Below, piece after piece: positions 22,026 to 32,058 of a DNA stretch of 43,407 bases (position 1 is the stretch's first letter; every line of letters starts with the position of its first letter). Made by a program: the position numbers and the translations under genes. The stretch is from Podochytrium sp. JEL0797 (lineage: Eukaryota > Chytridiomycota > Chytridiomycetes > Chytridiales > Chytriomycetaceae): assembly GCA_027596195.1 (NCBI GenBank), contig JADGJG010000106.1, positions 1 to 43,407 of the forward strand. The letters run 5' to 3'. Below the pieces are notes generated by a model that was not told the origin of the DNA, made no database searches, and saw only the letters and a list, made by a program, of their open reading frames with translations.

Positions 22026-22093
22026 TATTTTTTTCTAATAAAGTTGCGCGTCAGATTTTTTTTTCTTTTGTCTTTTTCTTTCTTGCACCGCAC
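22026..22093. promoter_or_regulatory. Shared 68-bp divergent promoter (RPT3 / ELP3)
   Basis: Only 68 bp separate the start codons of RPT3 (minus) and ELP3 (plus). The interval is T-rich on the plus strand (TTTTTTTTTCTTTTGTC) with no TATA box that I can name. If RPT3 instead starts at 21881 the shared region is 212 bp. Confidence 0.55.
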
Positions 22094-23988
22094 ATGAGCA
22101 CGCCCGCCCTCGACCTCTCCAAGGCCGTGAATGAGATAGTATCTGCCCTCCTCGATGCGCACAAGAGCAACACGTCTGTCAATCTCAACACGCTCAAAAA
22201 CGCGGCATCTCGCAAATTTGCGCTTCGTTCGCAGCCGCGCCTCGTCGACATCATCGCCGCCATTCCAGAGCAGCACAAAGCTGCCCTGCTTCCGCGGCTG
22301 CGCGCAAAGCCCGTGCGCACGGCCTCGGGCGTCGCCGTCGTTGCCGTCATGTGCAAGCCGCACAGGTGTCCTCACATTGCAATGACGGGAAACATTTGCG
22401 TCTACTGCCCAGGTGGGCCTGACTCGGACTTTGAGTATTCGACCCAGAGTTACACAGGCTATGAGGTATGTGGTCTACTCCTGCCTCCTCCTTCTCACTC
22501 CCCTCCCATTGCTCACTCCTCAACCAGCCAACCTCCATGCGCGCCATCCGCGCAAGATACAACCCCTACGACCAAGCCCGTGGCCGCATGGACCAACTCA
22601 AAAGCTTGGGCCATTCGGTCGACAAGGTCGAATACATTCTCATGGGCGGCACCTTCATGTCACTCCCCGAAGACTACAGAAATTGGTTCATCGCGAATCT
22701 GCACAACGCCTGTTCCGGTTCCACCTCGCTCGACATTGACGAGGCCGTGCGTCTCTCGGAACAGAGTCAGACAAAGTGTGTTGGGATTACGATCGAGACA
22801 CGTCCTGATTGGTGTTTGAAGCCACATCTGAGGTGACTTTTTACTGCACTCCTTGATTCCTAGAATCAATTGCAAACCTGCTCAACCCCTCCTTTTTTTA
22901 GTCAAATGCTCCGCTACGGCTGCACGCGTCTCGAAATCGGCGTCCAAAGCGTCTACGAAGACGTGGCGCGCGACACGAACCGCGGACACACCGTCAAGGC
23001 CGTATGTGAGTCTTTCCACCTCGCCAAAGACGCGGGATACAAAGTCGTGGCCCACATGATGCCGGATCTTCCGAACGTGGGGATGGAGCGCGATATGGAC
23101 CAGTTTCGCGAGTATTTTGAGAACCCGGCGTTCCGAAGCGATGGGTTGAAGATTTATCCGACATTGGTGATTCGCGGAACGGGTGGGTTTGTTTTTTTTC
23201 CTTTCTCGAGTTGGGGATCAAACGATTGATGGCTTCCCACCTCAGGATTGTATGAGTTGTGGAGAACGGGTCGGTACAAGAACTACACTCCCGAAGCCCT
23301 TGTTGACTTGGTGGCCCGAATTATGGCCCTCGTTCCTCCTTGGACGCGAATCTACCGCGTTCAGAGGTACGACCTTTTTTCGATTCCCAATCTCCGAGTT
23401 TACCAAATCTCACCCCTTACGCAAATTCTACACACACACAGAGACATCCCCATGCCCCTCGTAACCTCTGGAGTCGAAAACGGCAACCTCCGCGAACTCT
23501 CCCTCCACCGCATGAAAGACCTCGGCACGGAATGCCGCGACGTGCGAACGCGCGAAGTCGGAATCCAAGACATCCACAACAACATCTCCCCGGACGAAGT
23601 CGAACTCATCCGACGCGATTACACGGCCAACGGCGGATGGGAAACGTTTTTGAGTTACGAAGACCCGCGACAGGATATCCTGATTGGACTGTTGCGTTTA
23701 CGCAAGTGTAGTCCGAGCACGTTCCGGAAGGAATTGACGGAGTGTGGGCAGTGTAGTATTGTGAGGGAGTTGCATGTGTATGGGAGTATTGTGCCGATTC
23801 ATGATCGGAATCCGAATAGTTTTCAGCATCAGGGGTTTGGAACTTTGTTGATGGAAGAGGCGGAGCGAATTGCGAGGGAGGAGCATGGGAGTGTCAAGTT
23901 GGCGGTGATTTCGGGGGTGGGGACGAGACATTATTATCGCAAGTTGGGGTATGAGTTGGATGGGGTGTACATGTCCAAAATGTTGTGA
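22094..23988 (+). CDS. ELP3: Elongator catalytic subunit ELP3 (radical SAM tRNA acetyltransferase)
   Basis: ELP3 installs the cm5U34 modification on wobble uridines of tRNAs. Five exons (22094-22465, 22528-22832, 22902-23182, 23246-23366, 23442-23988) give 541 residues, close to the usual 550. The radical-SAM region has the cysteine cluster [19 protein letters not shown], followed by the segments [16 protein letters not shown] and [10 protein letters not shown]. The C-terminal GNAT domain carries the acetyl-CoA-binding region [19 protein letters not shown] and ends in [16 protein letters not shown]. All expected catalytic landmarks are present. Start: first Met after the promoter. Introns are 62, 69, 63 and 75 nt. 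Confidence 0.97.
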
Positions 23989-24034
23989 TTCACTTTTCTT
24001 CAATTCAACCGATTCAAAAACCAATATACTGTGC

Positions 24035-24727
24035 TTAATACGGATCCCCGCGAAGAATCTCATCCGGCTTCCGATCAAACTCATCCCTCGGCACCAACCC
24101 GTCCACCAACTGTTCCTTCAACCCCACCGCAATCGTCCTTGTCACCTTCCCCCTCCCTTGTCCCTTATTAAACACGTCACACTCCTCCAAAAACCGATCA
24201 TAATACCCACCCCCATGCCCAATCCTCCACCCTTCAGAATCGTACCCCAACAACGGCATGATCACCAAATCGATCCCGTCTCCCGTTTCACCGAACGCTG
24301 TTTCCCGTGCTTCACATAAAGCGGGTTCACGGATTCCCATCCTATTCACGGGGAGGGCAAGCACCTCCGTCATGGAACGGACACGTACCATTTCCATGTG
24401 TGTGCGTGAGATGCAGCGCGGGATGTAACACTTCTTGCCGGATTCCAACGCATGATGCAAGATCTCAAGAGTTTGTATCTCAGGAGAAGAAGGTTTCGAG
24501 AGGTAGATTGAGAGTGTGTGAGCGGACGTGTAGGCCGGGTGGAGGAGGAGGGAGGCGGTGATGGTTTTGGATTGGGATTCGATTTGGGTTGGGGTGAGGG
24601 TTGCGAGGGAGGTGCGGAGGGAGGTGCGGAGGAGTCGTTTGGCCATTTTGAGGGGTGGGGTGGTCGTTGTGGGTGTGGTGGTGGGTGTGGTGGGGGCTGT
24701 TGGGTCTGCGAGCTTGTCTGCCAGCAT
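24035..24727 (-). CDS. FAU1: 5-formyltetrahydrofolate cyclo-ligase (MTHFS)
   Basis: The enzyme converts 5-formyl-THF to 5,10-methenyl-THF with ATP, salvaging folate. One exon encodes 230 residues. Family features are the basic N-terminal LRTSLRTSLATLTPTQI, an internal KKCYIPRC, and the conserved C-terminal motif RIGHGGGYYDRFL with the following IAVGLKEQLVD. A second Met at 24646 (MAKRLLRTSL) matches the usual family start better than the Met at 24727, whose extra 27 residues are Thr/Pro-rich; either may be used, and the longer form could act as a leader. It is convergent with ELP3, 46 bp between stops. Confidence 0.93.
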   Translation of the reverse strand: MLADKLADPTAPTTPTTTPTTTTPPLKMAKRLLRTSLRTSLATLTPTQIESQSKTITASLLLHPAYTSAHTLSIYLSKPSSPEIQTLEILHHALESGKKCYIPRCISRTHMEMVRVRSMTEVLALPVNRMGIREPALCEARETAFGETGDGIDLVIMPLLGYDSEGWRIGHGGGYYDRFLEECDVFNKGQGRGKVTRTIAVGLKEQLVDGLVPRDEFDRKPDEILRGDPY

Positions 24728-25392
24728 GATTTTTTTTTCGAAGTCCAGGTGGAATCTGGGTGGAATCTTGCATATGCGCAGTTTGTTCCGTTTTTTTTTC
24801 TCCCATTTTTATCACACTAATAATAAGTCGGCGATAAGCGGTTTGACTCGAAATGGTGAGTAATTTTGAAAGGGGGTGAGGGGGGGGGAGGCTTCTCGCA
24901 AATTTTGTAATCGTTCAAGCTTCCATGAATTGAAAACATGACGACCTGGGCAGGTTCGGCCGGAGTGCTGAAAATCCAACCAAGACGTTGGCGTAGATTC
25001 CCAGAAAGTACAGGGCGCATGTCCAACAGCCACTGCATAATTGCGGGAACAACCACTGACGTACACCTCGGTAATGGGGTTTGATCTTTTTTTGGATACT
25101 GATTAGGGGTAATATTCTTTTAAATCGCGGATTTGGGGGGTCGTGATTTTCAGGGGTCTGGAAAGAGACTTTGAAAAAGTCCTCTCCCCGGAGGGTGCCC
25201 CGGAATTGCGCCGCCGTTTCATCCGTCGCCCCACTTGAATCTCGATTAGAATACCTGCGCAAGTTGCAGCAATGATGAAATCATGAACGAAAGAGAGGTG
25301 AGGCGCGTGCGAGAAGAGCCCATTTTGCCATTTTTTGGGGGCTGGGGCTTTTCCGGCACGTGCCAAAAAGACCCTCTGAACCCACATTTTGA
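24728..25392. other. Intergenic region between FAU1 and THI6
   Basis: Most of this 665-bp interval should hold the FAU1 and THI6 promoters. I searched it by eye for a TPP riboswitch (CTGAGA plus the ACCC ... CTGAT boxes) and found none. The stretch 24915-25060 is open in both directions: minus segment MQWLLDMRPVLSGN, and a plus frame of about 48 codons from 24939 (MTTWAGSAGV). Neither matches a family I know. Confidence 0.4.
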
Positions 25393-27003
25393 ATGAAAGT
25401 CGACGTCTCGCTGTACCTCGTCACAGACAGCTCTGCCCTCCCCGCCGGCAAAACCCTCGCCTCCTCCGTCTCCGAATCCCTCCAAGGCGGCGCCACGATC
25501 GTCCAACTGCGCGAAAAGAACCTCACGGCCAAATCCTTCCTCGCCTCTGCACGTGAAATCCACACTCTCTGTCAATCCGCCCACGTCCCCTTCATCATCA
25601 ACGACCGCATCGACGTGGCCCTCGCGATGGGAGCCGACGGGGTCCATATTGGACAAGACGATGTTCCGATCGCGGAGGCGCGGAGGTTGTTGGGATCCAG
25701 CAAGATTATTGGGGTGACTGTCAAGACGGTGGAGCAGGCGATTGCGGCGGTGGAAGGTGGGGCGGATTATATTGCGCCTGGGGTTGTGTTTCCGACCACA
25801 ACGAAAGATAACGCGATTTATCTGGGACCCGAGGGAGTTGCGACCATCGTTGCGGCTGTTCGAGCCATCAACACGCGCATTCCGATTGTCACGATTGGGG
25901 GGATTCATTCCGAAAATGTGGTGGCGATGCTCAAGCATGTGGAGGAATCTTCCGGCGGGTTCAAACTCTCCGGTGTCGCTGTTGTGTCTGCCATCATGAA
26001 ACGCACCAACGCTGAGGAAGCCACGTCCGAATTGAAACAGAAACTCGTGGGTTGTTTGAACACGCACACCGAAAAGGAGGATGAGTGGGTTGAAAAAGTG
26101 GTGTCGGCGTTGGCCCGCGTTCGTGCAAACAAACCGTTTGTGCATTCCATCACAAACAATATCGTGCAAGAAATGACGGCCAATATCATTTTGCATCTCG
26201 GTGGATCTCCTGTGATGGCTCATTCGGTGGATGAGGTGGAGGAAGTGGGGCAGCATATTGACGCGCTCGTTTTGAATATGGGTGAGAGGGAGCTTCTGTT
26301 TTTGACTTTTTCCCATCCCCCCTCTCCCTCCTCTCATTACACCACCACCCGAAAATTAGGAACGTTCGATAAAGACCGCATCCCCAGCTTCCTCAAAGCC
26401 GCCGCAACCGCCAACACAAGAAACGTCCCCATCGTCCTCGACCCCGTCGGATGCGGATTCACATCCCTCCGTCGCGCTGCCGTCTCAAACCTCCTCGCCA
26501 CCTCCACCGTGTCCATCTTGAAAGGAAACGCGGGCGAAATCGGGTACCTCTATGGAACCCTCGAAGCGTCGAGTCGCGGCGCGGACAGTGTGGGTGGGTT
26601 GACGGATCCAGCGGCGGTGGTGAAGGCTGTGGCGCAAAAGTACAACACGGTGGTTTGCATCACGGGTGCGACGGATTACATTTCTGATGGGAAGGTTGTG
26701 GTGTGTTGTGAGAATGGGAACGCGCAGTTGGGGTTGTTGACGGGAACGGGGTGTAGCACTACAGCGCTTATGGGTTGTTTTGCGGGTGTCGCGGAGGAGG
26801 GGTACCTCGTAGCCGCGGTGGCGGGGGTTGTGGTGATGGGAGTCGCGGCTCAAGTTGCGGTAGAGATGAAGACGAAGGCTGGAGATAGTGTTGTGATGGG
26901 ACCTGCGAGCTTCAGAACCGCCTTGTTTGACGCGATTTACAACCTGGACGCGGCCGCGATTCGTGAGCGCGCGAGAATCCACGTTCAGGCCCACATTGCT
27001 TGA
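25393..27003 (+). CDS. THI6: Bifunctional thiamine-phosphate synthase / hydroxyethylthiazole kinase
   Basis: This is the fungal THI6 fusion, which phosphorylates hydroxyethylthiazole and condenses it with HMP-diphosphate to thiamine monophosphate. Two exons (25393-26281, 26360-27003) give 510 residues; the 78-nt intron is an exact multiple of three, so an unspliced reading stays open. The N-terminal half is ThiE-like, with LYLVTDS, QLREKN, INDRIDVALAMGADGVHIGQ and IGGIHSENV. The C-terminal half is ThiM-like, with HSITNNIVQEMTAN, the phosphate-binding region KGNAGEI and TGTGCSTTALM. All key segments are intact. Start: first Met, immediately before the TIM-barrel strand. No riboswitch was seen upstream. 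Confidence 0.96.
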   Translation: MKVDVSLYLVTDSSALPAGKTLASSVSESLQGGATIVQLREKNLTAKSFLASAREIHTLCQSAHVPFIINDRIDVALAMGADGVHIGQDDVPIAEARRLLGSSKIIGVTVKTVEQAIAAVEGGADYIAPGVVFPTTTKDNAIYLGPEGVATIVAAVRAINTRIPIVTIGGIHSENVVAMLKHVEESSGGFKLSGVAVVSAIMKRTNAEEATSELKQKLVGCLNTHTEKEDEWVEKVVSALARVRANKPFVHSITNNIVQEMTANIILHLGGSPVMAHSVDEVEEVGQHIDALVLNMGERELLFLTFSHPPSPSSHYTTTRKLGTFDKDRIPSFLKAAATANTRNVPIVLDPVGCGFTSLRRAAVSNLLATSTVSILKGNAGEIGYLYGTLEASSRGADSVGGLTDPAAVVKAVAQKYNTVVCITGATDYISDGKVVVCCENGNAQLGLLTGTGCSTTALMGCFAGVAEEGYLVAAVAGVVVMGVAAQVAVEMKTKAGDSVVMGPASFRTALFDAIYNLDAAAIRERARIHVQAHIA

Positions 27004-27160
27004 ACCCACATGTCCTTTCAAGGGTAAAACGGGTGCCATTATGTTCAGTGTTTCCTCCATCCTTGTTATGCTTTTTGTTTGTTTTTGTTTTGGAAACCAG
27101 TTGGCTGAGAAAACCGTCATAACCCGATCGCGATAACGCGCGCGTGGGGATTTGCTCAAA

Positions 27161-27166
27161 AATAAA
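27161..27166 (+). terminator. Poly(A) signal AATAAA
   Basis: AATAAA lies 158 bp after the THI6 stop codon, in A/T-rich sequence, and is the first such hexamer downstream. Confidence 0.5.
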
Positions 27167-27541
27167 ATCTTCTCTTTTTTGGAATTTCCTTTCCTTTAAT
27201 TCACACACACAGAAAAAATATTGATTGGGACCTGTGTACTCCATCTACTTACTTTTTATTACTGGTCACTGAAAAGGAAAGGGTTCACCACAAAAGTTCT
27301 ACAAGGTATTTAAAAAAAATATCGGTAGGTCAGACATGTGGAATAAAAACTGTGGCCAAAAGGGCATGCTTGGTGCACCCACGTGGAGGCCAAGAGAGAG
27401 GCGAACAAGCTCGCTGGAAGACCTCTTGTGGCTGACAGGAGCGGCATGGAGTGTGGCAGTGGTGCAGATGGGGGGTGGTTTTTAGAACGCGTGCAGTTCC
27501 TCGCTTCCTTCCCTCCTTTCTCTGCTGATCATTTTTCCGTT
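27167..27541. other. Intergenic, 3' regions of convergent genes
   Basis: This interval lies between THI6 (plus) and a small minus-strand gene. No frame here looks coding. The segment 27240-27540 is non-repetitive and without recognisable RNA structure. Confidence 0.4.
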
Positions 27542-28027
27542 TTATTCAATGGGGGTCTGACAGAGGGAATCATGTATGCCTCGTGTTCTCTCGTCATTTG
27601 CCGACTTCTGGACCAAATACTGTCCCAGGCTGTCTGGCTTGGACGACGAAGACTGCGTCGAAAGTATATCAATCACATTGTTCATTGTGCATCTCTTCTT
27701 GACGGTGTCCGAGAGATTGGCTTCACCAGCCTTGGGAATGGCCCTCAACTCATCCACAGGTTGACCAACATGCTGGGTGAGGAGGTACTCAACCTCCAAC
27801 TCCATGGACTTGGTGCGCTTGGAAGACATGGATAACTTGGAAGCGGCAGGCACGGAGGACTTGGAGCCCTTCAGTCCTTCTTGGGAAGTCCCGGACTTCT
27901 TGGTAGCAGACTTGCGCGACTTCTTGACAACCTTGACCGGAGATGGAGACTGAGAGTAATTGAGCTCGAGTGTCTGCGGTCTTGTTGTCTGAATCAAAAA
28001 CGAATTTGGCCACGCGTTTTTAATCAA
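27542..28027 (-). CDS. Small Ser/Lys-rich protein, unknown (probably nuclear)
   Basis: A single open frame encodes up to 161 residues. The N-terminal half is basic and Ser-rich (VKVVKKSRKSATKKSG), compatible with nuclear localisation. The C-terminal half looks folded and helical (ELEVEYLLTQHVGQPVDELR, then VKKRCTMNNVIDILS). I do not recognise a family. The start is uncertain; a spliced upstream exon is possible because a second frame at 27950-28013 (MAKFVFDSDNKTADTRAQ) also looks coding. The stop codon TAA lies inside an AATAAA hexamer (27541-27546 on the minus strand). Confidence 0.55.
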   Translation of the reverse strand: MIKNAWPNSFLIQTTRPQTLELNYSQSPSPVKVVKKSRKSATKKSGTSQEGLKGSKSSVPAASKLSMSSKRTKSMELEVEYLLTQHVGQPVDELRAIPKAGEANLSDTVKKRCTMNNVIDILSTQSSSSKPDSLGQYLVQKSANDERTRGIHDSLCQTPIE

Positions 28028-28413
28028 AACGAAGAATTGATCGCGAGGAGAAAAGACGCTGCGAGCAGATTCGGGATGAGGAGAGGGCTGCTATGGGGAA
28101 GGCTGAGGATGAGGAGAGGGATGCTCAGTGCAAAGATGACGACGGGAACCGCGAGACGCCTGCCTGGGAGAAGATTTTCTCAGAATTAAAAAAAATGCGC
28201 ATTTACAAGCGATGTTTTAATCGAAGACGCGGAAACCTTATCCACAGAAACGCGCGCGAAAAAAAGCGAGCTACACACACATCATATTCTTTTATTTTAC
28301 TTTGCCATCCTCATGACTGGCTATACTCGTGTTTTCAAAATGCACGCGAGACCTTTACGTGTGCCGAAAACAAAAAAATCAACAAACCCGCAGCCAAAGA
28401 ATCAAAAATCAAC

Positions 28414-28926
28414 TCACATTGCATCACTCATCTCCTGCAAAGACTGCATCAACGCATGCACCTCGACCTGTTTTTTGGCAATATTCTCGGTCCGCTCGTT
28501 GGAATGATCCGCGGTTCCGATTCGCGCGGGATCCATGTCTTGTTTGGAGAGGTCCAATGAGCTCGATCCGATTTCTAAATGCTTTCGAGCGAGATCCATT
28601 TGCATCTTTCTGTTGTTGAAAGAGTGGCGGGGGTTGTCAAATTGTGTTGAGATCGACAGTCAGCGTTTTCACAGTGGGTGGCGCTTTGCAAACCTCAGAT
28701 CATCGAGCTGCTTCCTCATTCGCTCCATCGAGTTCACCGAGGCAGAGACTCCTCCAGCAGCGCCTGTGTTGTCAACCGGGGCCGACGAGAGCGTGGACCG
28801 GGAACCTGCCGGCATGACTCTTCGAGAACCAGAGCGGTGCGGCGTGGATGCATTGCTTCCTGGCACAGATGCCACAGGAATCGAGATAGCGCTGTTGTCC
28901 GTGTTCTTCCTTTCTCGTGGTTGCAT
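28414..28926 (-). CDS. Small coiled-coil protein, unknown
   Basis: Two exons (28926-28694, 28609-28414) give 142 residues. The first 60 residues are Ser/Pro/Ala-rich and disordered-looking. The rest is a heptad-like helix (MERMRKQLDDLRKMQMDLAR) continuing to QVEVHALMQSLQEMSDAM. The intron begins with GTTTGC. Length and layout (disordered start, C-terminal helix pair) recall CCDC28-type proteins, but sequence similarity is too weak for me to assign it. Confidence 0.6.
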
Positions 28927-29017
28927 CACTGCCGAATTATTTGGAATTTTTTTTATTTTGTTAAGAAACACGGGGATATGCCGACGAAAGGTTTTATTTG
29001 AACGCATGTCCAGATTT

Positions 29018-30390
29018 TTAGTGAGCGGCAGCAACCTGCTTGGCAGCCGGGGCAGGCTCGCCAGTCTGTCTAGGAAGCTCGTTGAAGTGGTGGTAGTCGG
29101 GAGGCGACGGGATGCTCCATTCCAACGACACACTCGCCGGCGTCACAACCTCCTTGCGGTTACCGTACTTGTACTTTTGGAAGAAGGCGGGCGTCAGCAC
29201 ATCCGACCAGTAGTCGGCCTTCAAGCCGTGACCGGCCTGGTGCTCGAGGAGGAGCGGGGGGTCCAACGCGCGGAGCTTGTCGGGGATGTTCAAGTGGGAC
29301 GGGAAGGCGCCACCTGATTTTGAGGAGTGAGTAACGAGGGGAGAAGTGAAAAAAAAAACGAAATCACACTTACGAATCTCAACTCCTTCAACAGTGATTC
29401 CGTAATCGCTCTCCTTGGCCTTCAACGCAGCCTCAACCTTGGCGGCAAGGCTCGACGCGGAGGAGTCAGAAAGGGATCCAGAGTTTCCAACCTGGAGGCT
29501 GGCCACGTTCTGCTCAAGAGTTCTCTTGACAATCTTGGCAGCAGCGCGCTCAGAGTCAAAGTTGTTGCTCTCGGGGTCAACGTAGAGGGCAGACTGAAGA
29601 GAGGAATGGTTGAGTTTTTTGAGTTTGTGGTTTTCGGTTTTCACGACGGGTTTCGCTCAACGAACCTTGGCAGCGTCAGCAACCTTGATGTAAACGACGG
29701 CGTAGGCATTCACCGAGACTCCGTCTATGGGTATAGGTTAAGAATCACGCGCACCCCCAACAAACAAGGGACATCTCCTCACCCTGCGACTTCAAGGCTG
29801 GGGAAACGACTCCAAACGACACGGTGTGGATGTTCTTGACGGCTCTGACCTTGGAGAAGGGCATGAGGAAGTGGCTGCCCTCCTTAAGGACGGATCCGTT
29901 CTCCATCACCCAGACTTCTCCGTACGGGACTTGAGTAAGGCCCTAGAAAAAATGCTGTCAGCAACCATGAGTCACCCTCCCTCGCGCGTTGTCGCTCCGG
30001 GGATCCCCGAAGGCTTCACGACCCCGGCATTGCGCATGTAATGTAGAAGAGACTTACACCGACTTTTGGCTTGGCGCCGAGGAAGGCATCGGACGAGGTC
30101 CAGAAGTCCCACTTCTTTTCGATCGGGTGCAGCTCGCGCACCTGCTCGGCAGGGACGCCGTTGGCGAAGGGCGTCACGGCAATGTGCGTGTACGGCACAA
30201 CGAGGCCGTGCGAGAGGCGGACGGGCTGAGGCCAAAGCGCAATAAAACTTGTCAGTCTCTCATCTGCCCAGGAGGACGCGAACCCGGCCCTGCCCGGCAC
30301 TGCCAGCACACACTACTGTACCTGGACGAGGCCTGCAGTTCTGGCTCTCTGCTGTTTGGCGGCGAGCGACGCAATCTGAGCAAGTCTCAT
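29018..30390 (-). CDS. Divergent SPFH/Band-7 (prohibitin-homology) protein, probably mitochondrial
   Basis: Six exons (30390-30322, 30225-30058, 29942-29783, 29724-29666, 29593-29374, 29313-29018) total 972 nt, giving 323 residues. The N-terminus (MRLAQIASLAAKQQRARTAG) is basic and amphipathic without acidic residues, like a mitochondrial presequence. The middle matches the Band-7 pattern: GEVWVMENGSVLKEGSHFLM, then VNAYAVVYIKVADAAKSALY and a helix-forming KIVKRTLEQNVASLQ. There is no obvious membrane hairpin, and the C-terminal 110 residues (YWSDVLTPAFFQKYKYGNRK) are unlike stomatins. It lies directly downstream of a stomatin-like protein 2 gene on the same strand, 73 bp apart. The two may be old duplicates or partners, but this is inference. 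Confidence 0.78.
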
Positions 30391-30463
30391 GTTGGTTGTT
30401 GGGTGAGAAAAAAAAGCGAAGAAAAAATTGGTTTTGTTCGCGCATCACAAATCACAACGAGAA

Positions 30464-32010
30464 TCAAAGACCAGTCTTTCCCGTCAACCGCGCATTCTTG
30501 ACTCCCTCAAAAACACTCATCATCTGCGTCACCATTCCAGCCCTGAGCCGTTCAAGTGAAACTTGCGCGTCAGCCAAAAAAAGAGAATCGAAGAAAAGAG
30601 AAAACTTACGCGTCGCCAACGTTACTGGGAACCACCACCGTGGTTCCCTCCTTTGCAATCTTTCCAAATGACTCAATGTACTTGTCAGCAATAGATAGCG
30701 CGATCGCGTCTTGCGCGTCCGAGCCGTGATCTTTAATTGCCTTCGAGATTTCAGCAATCGCTTGGGCAGAGGCCATCGCCTTCAACTTGATGGAAGCGGA
30801 TTCTCCTACAAATCGCAATATGCGTGGGTCAGGGACTGGGATGGGGGAAATACGATAAAAAAAAACGAAACCTTCAGCCATGTTGATTTGAGTTGCTTTC
30901 TCGGCCTCGGATTCGAGAATCAAACTTTGCTTTCTTCCTTCTGCAACGTTGATGGCGGCTTGTCTTGGAAAAAAAGTGATAGGAACAAGTCGCGTCTCAG
31001 TTGATTATTCATCAAATCGAGGGGGGTATTTTCCTCACCTTTGTCCCTCCGACTCGAGAATTTCAGCTCTCTTTCTTCGCTCCGCGCTGACTTGTTGGTG
31101 CATGCTCGACACGACATTTTCGGGTGGGTGGACATCTCTGAAAAACGACACAGAAATGAGACAAGCGGAAACCCCGCTTTTTCAAAACATCGCAAGGATG
31201 CATACCTGATCTCATATCTCAAGCATTTAATTCCCCAATCGAATGCAGCCGAGTTGATGGCATTCACAATGTTGTGGTTCAATTGGTTTCGTTCAGCGAG
31301 CGTTCGGTCCAGAGTGAGCTGACCGATTTCGGCTCTCTATATAGAAAAAGTGGAAAATTCGAATTAGAATGAATCCGCGGTGTGTGCGTCCAGAATATCA
31401 CGAAAAGGGATGATATCAACCATCGTCGTTTGAGCCAGCTGCGAAACAGCAAATTCGGCATTCTCGACACCATACGACGCCTTGTACGGGTCCTCAATAC
31501 GGTAATACAGCACTCCGTCAATTTCGAGCGTCACGTTGTCCTGCGTGATGGCGGATTGCGTGGGGATTTCGACGGCATTCTCCTTGAGCGATTGGACGTA
31601 GCGAATTCGATCGAGGAATGGGATCAGCACGGCGAGACCGGGTTCCAAGACTTTGTGGAACTTTCCCATGCGCTGGGGATCGAGATTGAAATTTTAGCAA
31701 CCGACGTGGCGGCGAAAAAGGGCGTTTTCACCTCGACAATGTAGACGGAAGCTTGCGGGACAAACAGCACAATCTAAGCGGGCATTAGATCACCTTCTAT
31801 TACAACGCATACCGATTAACGCACCGTGTTTGCTGGTGGTGCCCTGTTTGCGCCCGACCCGATGCTTCCTCCGCCAAACTGCTGGCTGAACGGCGTGTTG
31901 AAGCTTCTCTGCGGAACCAGTGAAACTGCCTTTCTGGCGACAACTGGACCCACTCGCAGGGCGCCAAGACCTCGCAATCCAAACACGGCTCTTTGGGCGA
32001 TTTGCTGCAT
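30464..32010 (-). CDS. STOML2: Stomatin-like protein 2, mitochondrial (SPFH/Band 7)
   Basis: STOML2 is an inner-membrane scaffold that binds prohibitins and cardiolipin and organises respiratory and protease complexes. Eight exons (32010-31825, 31773-31732, 31672-31421, 31336-31206, 31137-31039, 30963-30872, 30805-30610, 30542-30464) sum to 1077 nt, giving 358 residues, matching the family (about 356 in human). A mitochondrial presequence rich in Arg, Ala and Ser opens the protein. The Band-7 core follows (IVLFVPQASVYIVERMGKFH; LEIDGVLYYRIEDPYKASYG; QLAQTTMRAEIGQLTLDR), then the coiled coil with AINVAEGRKQSLILESEAEK. The second exon is only 42 nt. It is divergent from a GCK kinase with 48 bp between starts. 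Confidence 0.95.
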
Positions 32011-32058
32011 TTGAAGGATTTTTTTCGAAGTTTTTTTGTTTCCCCTCTCCCACCTCCA
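32011..32058. promoter_or_regulatory. Shared 48-bp divergent promoter (STOML2 / GCK kinase)
   Basis: Start codons of the two divergent genes are only 48 bp apart. The interval is a T-rich tract on the plus strand followed by a C-rich tract (CCCCTCTCCCACCTCC). Transcription probably starts within it or inside one of the coding regions; no core element is identifiable. Confidence 0.5.

Noticed and set aside
24815..25392. TPP riboswitch upstream of THI6
   Set aside because: I looked for the CTGAGA and distal TPP-aptamer boxes in this interval and did not find them; fungal TPP switches usually control THI4 or NMT1 genes.
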